From Argopecten irradians (lineage: Eukaryota > Mollusca > Bivalvia > Pectinida > Pectinidae), in the NCBI RefSeq assembly GCF_041381155.1, contig NC_091140.1, positions 22,658,864 to 22,722,863 of the forward strand: a stretch of 64,000 nucleotides of DNA, written 5' to 3'. Below, in pieces: positions 58,201 to 64,000 of the stretch. The position numbers were made by a program, and so were the translations under genes. The first letter of the stretch is position 1; each line of letters opens with the position of its first letter. The notes beneath the pieces are model-generated. The model had not been told where the DNA came from. It ran no database searches and worked only from the letters and a program-made list of their open reading frames with translations.

Positions 58201-58639
58201 CCAGTCAGAGGAAGTCTGTATGATGCACAGACTCTACAAACACCTGAACATCCCTCCTCACCGTGTCAGGCAGATTTACGAAGATTTCCGGCACATGGGA
58301 GTGACGGAATGTGTGCACCAGACTCTGAACTACTACATCCAGCTCAAAGGTAGGGATGCTACAATCTACAACTTGTATGAAGCACTCAAAGATTGCAGGT
58401 ATTTCTATGAGCTTAAGTTTTATGTTCAAGAATTCCGGAAACTGATGTCTACTGAAGGACATGACACTGTTATTGAAGTGGACAATGTTGGTATGGAAAC
58501 TGAAGATGTCGAGGATAATTGTCTTAGAGTAAAAGGCAGTTTAGGTAACCCAGCTGAGGGGCAGCGTATCTCTGGGGAGATTATCATGAAAATTGATCAA
58601 GATGAAGTAATATTTGAGGGTTCTGAATTGGATCACTAA
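46061..58639 (+). CDS. TNF-receptor-superfamily receptor with intracellular Ig and death-like domains, gene 2 (8 coding exons, 568 aa)
   Basis: Predicted type I receptor paralogous to the gene at 12-27 kb. Coding exons: 46061-46252, 51789-51991, 52358-52506, 53511-53735, 54265-54363, 55101-55391, 57818-57847, 58122-58639; GT-AG throughout and phases sum exactly to 1,707 nt with stop. Residues: signal peptide 1-19 (cleavage near VTA|ET); TNFR cysteine-rich region 34-142 with C76-C79-C82 and C101-C107-C126-C129; N-glycosylation sites at 28, 61 and 106; acidic stalk; transmembrane helix about 204-225 followed by KKK; linker with PIQAT at 282-286, a PxQxT TRAF-binding-type motif; Ig I-set-like domain 290-386 with W324 and the DAGVYQC367 signature but Ser at the B-strand cysteine position (313); death-like domain about 408-505; acidic tail to 568. 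Topology places the Ig domain in the cytosol. TRAF binding and ligand identity are inference. Confidence 0.87.
46949..47919. mobile_element. 0.97-kb foldback element with ~85-bp terminal inverted repeats
   Basis: Termini TACGATGGCCGACAAGAGCC and its complement GGCTCTTGTCGGCCATCGTA continue inward as near-perfect inverted repeats for about 85 bp. The interior holds many short copies of TTTCACATGTTTTTGTACCA in both orientations, making a chain of hairpins around GGTAC/GTACC. The outermost TA may be the target. No transposase. Confidence 0.88.
51131..51247. repeat. 41-bp triplicate repeat
   Basis: Three nearly identical units starting at 51131, 51172 and 51213 (AGGGAGAGGTCCAACTGGTA...). Confidence 0.93.
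51789..51991 (+). CDS. TNFR gene 2, coding exon 2 (cysteine-rich core)
   Basis: 203 nt after acceptor TTCCACAG. Encodes residues 65-132. All seven cysteines match gene 1 exon 2 with a constant two-residue offset. More basic than its paralogue in the last third (KKPRKSRKS). Confidence 0.9.
51992..52357. other. Intron 2 of TNFR gene 2
   Basis: Short intron with a local duplication (GACAAAAACTGGTTGRTTGTG at about 52141 and 52173). Nothing else. Confidence 0.75.
52358..52506 (+). CDS. TNFR gene 2, coding exon 3 (stalk)
   Basis: 149 nt. Finishes the Gly-Tyr of the cysteine-rich region, adds one Cys near residue 145, then a strongly acidic stalk (EQSDESDEVNDEEN core). Confidence 0.85.
52507..53510. 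other. Intron 3 of TNFR gene 2
   Basis: AT-rich. Several CCGGTTTATA-like segments (about 52838, 53370) suggest an old dispersed repeat. No gene. Confidence 0.65.
53511..53735 (+). CDS. TNFR gene 2, coding exon 4 (transmembrane)
   Basis: 225 nt, symmetric. Encodes a charged membrane-proximal segment, the transmembrane helix (residues about 204-225, VVITACAFLIFVVPVVLFL core), KKK stop-transfer residues and a Ser-rich cytoplasmic segment. Donor ATGG|GTAGGT. Confidence 0.9.
53736..54264. other. Intron 4 of TNFR gene 2
   Basis: Contains a degenerate tRNA-like/SINE-like stretch (about 53858-53935, GGGGCTGCAGTAGCTGAATGG) followed directly by a family-1 head fragment at 53940-54080. Confidence 0.65.
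53940..54080 (+). mobile_element. Family-1 head fragment
   Basis: Hairpin AGCTCACCTGGCCCAAAGGG... GGTGAGCT at 53940-53969, a GTCCGTCTGTCCGTCCGTC run, CAACATTTACTTTAAA and the first bases of a monomer; no repeats or tail. Confidence 0.88.
54265..54363 (+). CDS. TNFR gene 2, coding exon 5 (linker with PxQxT motif)
   Basis: 99 nt, symmetric. Cytoplasmic Thr/Pro-rich linker with an internal duplication: SPIHSTESV then TPIQATEDI. PIQAT (54339-54353) fits the PxQxT core used by TRAF-binding receptors such as CD40. Strong donor GACATAG|GTAAGT. Confidence 0.83.
54364..55100. other. Intron 5 of TNFR gene 2
   Basis: Contains a 35-bp tandem duplication (TTGTTAGAAAGGCATCAAAA..., about 54409-54478). Otherwise nothing recognisable. 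Confidence 0.7.
55101..55391 (+). CDS. TNFR gene 2, coding exon 6 (immunoglobulin I-set-like domain)
   Basis: 291 nt, symmetric, encodes one whole Ig domain (residues 290-386). Visible landmarks: A-strand VTIKS, B-strand VTLQS where the last Ser replaces the usual Cys, W324 in strand C, LTINGV strand E, EDAGVYQC tyrosine corner and F-strand Cys, then NSVG and strand G. Other cysteines are at 328, 377 and 381. The exon is downstream of the transmembrane exon. Its symmetric phase means it can be included or skipped without a frameshift. Confidence 0.9.
55392..57817. other. Intron 6 of TNFR gene 2
   Basis: 2.4-kb intron dominated by a complete family-1 element at 55884-57318. Confidence 0.8.
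55884..57318 (+). mobile_element. Family-1 tandem-repeat element, ~8 monomers
   Basis: The head is AGCTCACC... GGCCAGTGAGCT (second arm with a mismatch), then a GTCCGTCCGTC run. About eight ~157-bp monomers follow with GAGTTCTGCATGGATTGTAA near 56305, 56459, 56617, 56932 and 57088 and variants between. The tail is CCAGGTGAGCAATACAGGCCC, TCT, GGGCCTCTTGT. Confidence 0.93.
57818..57847 (+). CDS. TNFR gene 2, coding exon 7 (30-nt microexon)
   Basis: 30 nt, symmetric, encoding an acidic decapeptide (NPDLELTSE core). Supported by acceptor TTTTACATTACAG, donor GAAG|GTGAGG and exact phase. Could be skipped without harming the frame. Weaker than the other exons because it is so short. Confidence 0.62.
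57848..58121. other. Intron 7 of TNFR gene 2
   Basis: Short AT-rich intron, acceptor TTTTGACCTTGCAG. Nothing inside. Confidence 0.7.
58122..58639 (+). CDS. TNFR gene 2, coding exon 8 (death-like domain and acidic tail) with stop
   Basis: 518 nt. Residues 397-568: a short basic lead (KIKLEVPNK), a helical death-like domain about 408-505 with HLNIPPHRV, NYYIQLKGRDATIYNLYEAL (the G-x-AT helix shared with gene 1) and a final FYELKFYVQEF helix, then a ~63-residue acidic tail absent from gene 1. Confidence 0.86.
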
Positions 58640-58695
58640 CGTAGCTTTCATCAAGTTATTTGCTCAACTTATGACTACTGTGTACATCTATTTCA

Positions 58696-58701
58696 AATAA
58701 A
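58696..58701 (+). terminator. Polyadenylation signal of TNFR gene 2
   Basis: AATAAA 57 bp after the stop codon, followed by a T/G-rich stretch (TTAAGTTGTTTTATT); implies a 3' UTR of under about 100 nt. Confidence 0.65.
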
Positions 58702-58739
58702 AATTGATATAAACATGTACATCAGTATTTAAGTTGTTT

Positions 58740-59379
58740 TATTCCTTCAATGATACATAGGATAAAACATCATAAAACAATTTTGAACTTCCATTCCTTA
58801 CTTATAATCTGTTCTGGTGCTGTAGACAAAGTGAATTTTAAAAGTTTATGAAAAATATGATTACCAATGAAAAGCACTAGTTATAAAAATTGATGTAGAC
58901 TGTCCCGTCCTATCACATCCCATCTCAACCCAAACCAACATAATCAGCTTGGTTATGAAACAATCTAACACTCAATAAAGTCTCTGTGTCTAGTTGATTC
59001 TTTCTACTGTTATAACAAATTGAACCCAAAGTTGGCTTCCTTGACCTTTGCTGTGTCAAAATAATGATCATTGTTCTAGATCTGATGATAACTGAAGAAC
59101 TTGGTTTGGTCACTGTATGCATCCATTGTCTTTGTCAATAAGAAGACAATTAATGTCAAGTCTGTTAATTTTGTATGTTATTTTTGATCATTGATTCATA
59201 AAACAAATTAAGTACTGTCTAATTTTGATGGCATTGGTAAAATTTGTTTTACATGGAGGCATATATATATGCCAGCAATTTTATTATTTCTTGTACTGTT
59301 AATCTTTGTAATAACATATAACTGTTTCAGAACTCATGTGTCTTCAGTTTTATCATCCTTTTAGAAGTTTTAGTTTGCA
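58740..59379. other. Intergenic, no gene seen
   Basis: AT-rich, nothing recognisable. Confidence 0.4.
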
Positions 59380-59387
59380 TACACAAT

Positions 59388-59499
59388 CAGAGGGACCTGG
59401 CACATTTTTTTACCATCAGTATATATATAAAATATGTATACATGTATATTATAGTATATACATATACTGTTGGTAAAAAAATCGTGACAGGTCACTGTG
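59388..59499. mobile_element. 112-bp hAT-like mini-MITE with perfect 8-bp TSD
   Basis: Flanked by TACACAAT on both sides (59380-59387 and 59500-59507). Termini CAGAGGGACCTGGCAC and its near-complement GTGACAGGTCACTGTG, then a T-run and ACC, as in the larger element at 33987-34521. The centre is TA-rich. Confidence 0.85.
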
Positions 59500-59507
59500 T
59501 ACACAAT

Positions 59508-61050
59508 ATACTGAAAAAAGGTTTGGATGGATTCTGATAAAAAAATGTCTTTCACATAATTGCATGTACAATGAAGTACTTTTAACACTTAGTTATTTGT
59601 ATATATTTTGTATATTTTTCAACAGACTTGACATGTGGTCACACATGCTTGTTGAATTTGTGTTGTGTTTTTTTTTGTCATCAGAATAGCTGTATAATGT
59701 GGCATATTTATTGGCAGTAATTATGGCCATACAATGATTTGAATGGCATACTGTTTAAGTTTCATAAAGAATATGATTCTGAATCAGAAAAACTGCTTTT
59801 GTTGAAGAGAGGGAACTCTTTAAATAAATTAAACAATTGATTATTTCTTATTATAAAGTCCCTAGGTTTGCTTTATCTGTGATATTTTTGTTACACAGTG
59901 CTGTATCAGTATACACAATGTCTGTAGTATATTAGATATATTTCTGTAGTTGATAATTAAGTGCCAACCAAATCACAGAGTACACAGTGATATGACAGAG
60001 ATTGTTGACATCACTGTACGTGTGTTCACATAGTATTTATTGTCTCATGAGGTAATTATATTCTAAGCATATATAATTGGCAAATTTGATGCATATAAAA
60101 GAGTATAAAATAGTATTAGGCCAAAGTGAAAAGTTTACTGGCGCATGGTGCATTCTATAATCATAAAAGAGTAAAAAATAGTATTAGGCCAAAATGAAAA
60201 GTATACTGGTGCCATCACAATCAAATAAATAATAGATATAATATACAGTTATATAGATTTACACTTTTCAAGTATACATATAAGTGCTGATTTCCCCCAA
60301 ATATTATTGTAAATATTAGTTGTGTTTGTTGAAAATTATAGAAAATATTGACATATTATAATTATGAAATGATATAACCATTAGGGATGATCTTAGAATA
60401 ATATATTCATCATTTAAAAATGTGCTTTTATTTAGATTTTATATGTACTTTCTCTTAGTGTACTTTCTCAATAACACTTTTACAAAAGCTTTTATATATT
60501 AATATTCATATTTTTGTATATACCAGTAGCTGTATTCAGTATCATATGGATCTGATAGGAGATTGTAATGATCCAGATTTTACTGATGAAAAAAACAAAA
60601 CAATTACAATACTCGTATTCTATATTTTTATCCTATTTTTTCTACCCCTGACATTCAGAGGTATATCATATCCTGTATACATTGATATATCCATCCATGT
60701 AATTTGTCTAAATCTACTCTTAAAATGAGTTATCGATCAATATAATTGAATTTTAAAAATATTTTTTCCAATATGTCTGCCCCTGTGTGCAGATATTGAT
60801 TATTACATTATTACAATGTCACATTCATAAACAGAAGATGTAATATACATAGCTAACTTTGCTCATAAAGGTAGATAACTCTGCTCACAAGGTCAAATAA
60901 CTCTGATCACAAACGTAGTTAACTCTACTCACAAGGGCAGATAAGTCTGCATCATTAAATGGTGTGTGATTAGAAATACAAAACAATTTGTGTAGGTCAT
61001 TTATAACTCATTCCTTTTTGGGATCTCAAATATTAGCATAATAACATTTT
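59508..61050. other. AT-rich intergenic with small local repeats
   Basis: About 60100-60210: tandem duplication containing ATAGTATTAGGCCAAARTGA. About 60850-60950: four loose ~27-bp repeats with AACTCTGCTCACAA. No gene. Confidence 0.5.
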
Positions 61051-61262
61051 ATTTATCACATTCTAATAATGAAAAATAGAAAAAGCATGCCTCTGTTGTA
61101 TAAAGAAATTTATATTATTTGATTTATCACATTCTAACAATGAAAAATAGAAAAAGCATGCCTCTGTTGTATAAAGAAATTTATATTATTTGATTTATCA
61201 CATTCTAACAATGAAAAATAGAAAAAGCATGCCTCTGTTGTATAAAAAAATTATATTATTTG
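61051..61262. repeat. 71-bp triplicate repeat
   Basis: Three nearly identical units from 61051, 61122 and 61193 (ATTTATCACATTCTAAYAAT..., AAAAAGCATGCCTCTGTTGT). Confidence 0.95.
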
Positions 61263-62196
61263 TGTTGAAATTCTTTAAAATGTAGATTGTTGTAGTTATG
61301 TAATTAAAAGTATCAAAAATTTATGTTACTTTCATATGAGATTTTATGAAACTCATCTCAAAGTTTTAATTTTGCTTGCCAAGGCTCACAATAATAATAA
61401 CTTTTTAGACTTGTTTCATAAAATCCATCATAAAATGAACACTTATTTAAGATCCTACTTGTATATAATAAACAAAAGTCTTTGTTGATGTAAATGCTTT
61501 ACTAACATTTTAATGCAATATTTGTTGTTAATTATTGTTCTGATATATATGTCTTATGCAATAGACAATGCAACATGATGTAGAATGATAGGTATGTCTG
61601 GTTATACAGAGCATACCATGTAATACAGAAGTTAAGTTTATTTTTGTACATAATTTATGTTAAGTAGTGCTCAAATGTAGACATTACCTGTTACCATGGT
61701 AACTAAACATATTACAAAAATACCATATATATGGTAATCCATATCTATGTTAATTAGCACAAAGTGTGCCTACACACTCCCATTGCTAATTGAAACATAT
61801 AAATATGATAGATTGATAACTGACAGCATCCATATTCTTTTGTCAAATTTAAAAAATTAAATGATTTTGTTAGTAAGTACAATGTCAAACTTGATTATCT
61901 GCTTGAAATATAAGTACCGGTATAAGTTACCATCATATACTATAGATATGTTAATTTGATGGTATCCCAGTTACTGGTGACAAATTTTGATGTTAATATC
62001 CAAACACAAAGAGAAAGAATAAGGGTCCGGTGCTTACGTGAGAACAGGTGCTTATTCAAGTAAATATGGTAGGCATGTTATTTTTATCTCAGAGCTTCTA
62101 TGACAGTTTTTAGGTAAAAAGATGTTGTTTGAGTATGATGAGTACAACATTCCAGTTTTTATGACATCATCTCAATTACCTTTGATCTTTTAAACA
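61263..62196. other. Intergenic, no gene seen
   Basis: AT-rich, nothing recognisable. Confidence 0.4.
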
Positions 62197-62558
62197 TTAA
62201 AGATGCTCCACTGCTGACAAGGCATAAACGATACTCATCATTTGAACAATAAATGGTGTTTACTCATGTAAATGTGTGTCTAAATAACACAAAAATTCAT
62301 ATGAAATAACTTGATTTGCTTTCAATGGAAGTGCAATTAGTACTTCATTTCATATGGGGCATTGCTATTGACATTTTTCATGACGCAATTAATTATTTTT
62401 AATATATTTATCTTGAAGTAAAATAAGAAGCTCAAACTTTCCAATGATTGTAACAGTGTAAAGTAATTAACTTTTATGACCAAAGAAAGATACTTATTCG
62501 TCTGCTCTTGTTTGTGATAGAGAGAAAATACCATTCATCAGTGGTGGGGCATTTTTAA
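62197..62558. mobile_element. TTAA-type MITE, second family
   Basis: TTAA at 62197-62200 and 62555-62558. Inverted termini AGATGCTCCACTGCTGACA and TCAGTGGTGGGGCATTT. Related fragments: 22434-22580 (same strand), 45610-45693 and 8315-8382 (opposite strand). No ORF. Confidence 0.75.
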
Positions 62559-64000
62559 GGAAGTTCTTTTGGTGTCACTGATAAATTGTATGGGTTTTTT
62601 AAGGTGTTTATCACTCTAATATGTTTTAGAAACTGGTAATCTAAGTAATTATGAAATGACCAAAAATGGCTAAAAGAAATGGCCTGATATTTATACCATA
62701 TGTTATCTGAAGATTGAAACTGTTACGTTAGTTATTTTTTTATATGATTTGGGTGAGAGAGAAAAAGTGAGTTAAATAAATGAAGAAATCATTGCTTCAA
62801 TAGGTTGCTTTAATTTTCTTGTAAGTAATTTCATGGAGGGAGAATCTTAATTGTTTCTAGATTTTTGTATAAAAGGCTGTCTTGAGACCACCCTTCAGGC
62901 TGCATAGAGAGATCACCTGTATTAGAAAACACTATTTCTTGAGAGTATTTTAGGTAAAAGTCTGTATGAAAACTGTATTTAATAAAGATTAATCTGTGTT
63001 AAATTTGCTCATTTTGAGAGAATTTTGTGAACTTGAAGATGTATGTACTAAAAGACCAGCTTTGTTAAGAGCTAGACTACATGTAGATGGTAGAATCTGT
63101 TGAATACCTAAATGATAAAATTGTCACTGCCTGAAATGCTGAAATATTGCAATGTCATCTCCCTTTTCCTAGTATTGAACTTCTGTATAACATGAAATAT
63201 TTGTTGTTTAGAAACTTTGGTTGTTTTTTTGGTTATTGTTAAACAACAAATATAAAAACAAATTTTGTTTATATACATAATATCTATCCACGAAATTATA
63301 TGATAGCCCTAAACCACGAAAGAATGTATATAAAAATATTTCATGTTACACAGTTTTTGGTCTTGTTTCCATACTTGCATGCTGCATCATGAAAGAGTGG
63401 TGGCAATATTACCATCAGTGATAGCAACAACAAGGGTAGATAACTCTAATACTAGGTGTTTTTACATGTTCAACTCTCTGAAATTACATCATTAGATAAA
63501 CAGCATGTTAATAATACTTGGTCAGACTTATTGATTTTTAAAAGTCTATCTGGCTACTCTTTGTAACGTTTATTACAGAATTGTGTTCATTAAACTCCTC
63601 TCAAATTGATATCAAGCATGTCATTTGAAAAAAAAAGTTCTCCCAAGATTTCAACAGGAATTCGAAAATTGGTGAAATTTATAACAATCCACTGGGGCTA
63701 AAGGTTTGAATCAATAATTGAATAAATGTCAATCATGAAAGTTAGTATTGGCTTACTTTGAAATCTAGAATCTGACAGACAAAATTATACTGCCAAAATT
63801 TATCTGCTCCTTTGGATTAATCATTTCAGCAGATGAAAATCAGACTGTTCACATTCTTTCCTCAAAGTCCATTACTATGATCCGTCCAAGGAGAACACTT
63901 TTAATAATAGCTTTGATATCCAATTGATTTGAGATTAAAAAAAGTTTTTTATTAGAAAATGTAGCATTAGCAAACCTAATGCCAAACCAATAAGTGTAAT
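62559..64000. other. Intergenic to window end, no gene seen
   Basis: AT-rich; no array, element or supported coding region. Confidence 0.4.

Overview
The window looks like genomic DNA from a metazoan, most likely a bivalve mollusc. It is AT-rich, has short phase-conserved exons in long introns, and is crowded with tandem-repeat-bearing non-autonomous transposons whose heads carry GTCCGTCCGTC runs and palindromes, a style familiar from bivalves. No species can be named from sequence alone.

There are two convincing host genes, both on the + strand and paralogous. TNFR gene 1 (12227-26849, 7 coding exons, 394 aa) and TNFR gene 2 (46061-58639, 8 coding exons, 568 aa) each encode a signal peptide, a TNF-receptor cysteine-rich ectodomain, one transmembrane helix and a C-terminal death-like domain. 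Exon 2 is 203 nt in both and every cysteine in it aligns without a gap. From exon 3 on, every exon junction is in the same phase (one base of the codon before the intron). Gene 2 carries two things gene 1 lacks, between membrane and death domain: a PxQxT (TRAF-type) motif and a complete immunoglobulin I-set-like domain on its own symmetric exon. The Ig domain lacks the B-strand cysteine, as expected for a cytosolic Ig fold. This receptor-Ig-death architecture is the main candidate novelty.

Layout: 1-300 is a 25-bp satellite cut by the window edge. 903-5783 is a small palindromic element split by a Ty3/gypsy-type LTR retrotransposon (939-5657) with identical LTRs, a perfect 5-bp target duplication and several reading-frame breaks. 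6353-7620 is a tandem-repeat element. 7621-12226 is mostly featureless, with nested foldbacks near 10.5-10.9 kb. 12.2-26.8 kb is TNFR gene 1; its introns hold a 26-bp minisatellite, a decayed family-1 array and two family-2 arrays. 27-46 kb is intergenic: a weak minus-strand ORF, TIR/MITE elements (one hAT-like with an 8-bp target duplication), tRNA-derived SINE-like pieces, a 35-bp minisatellite, a possible non-coding exon and a 3-kb family-1 array of about 18 monomers of ~157 bp. 46.1-58.6 kb is TNFR gene 2, with a 0.97-kb foldback element and another family-1 array in its introns. 58.7-64 kb is AT-rich with small MITEs and a triplicated 71-bp repeat.

The two receptors would plausibly act as cell-surface death/TRAF-signalling receptors for TNF-like ligands. 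The rest of the window is mostly mobile DNA, in which two unrelated repeat families share terminal hairpins that differ by compensatory changes.
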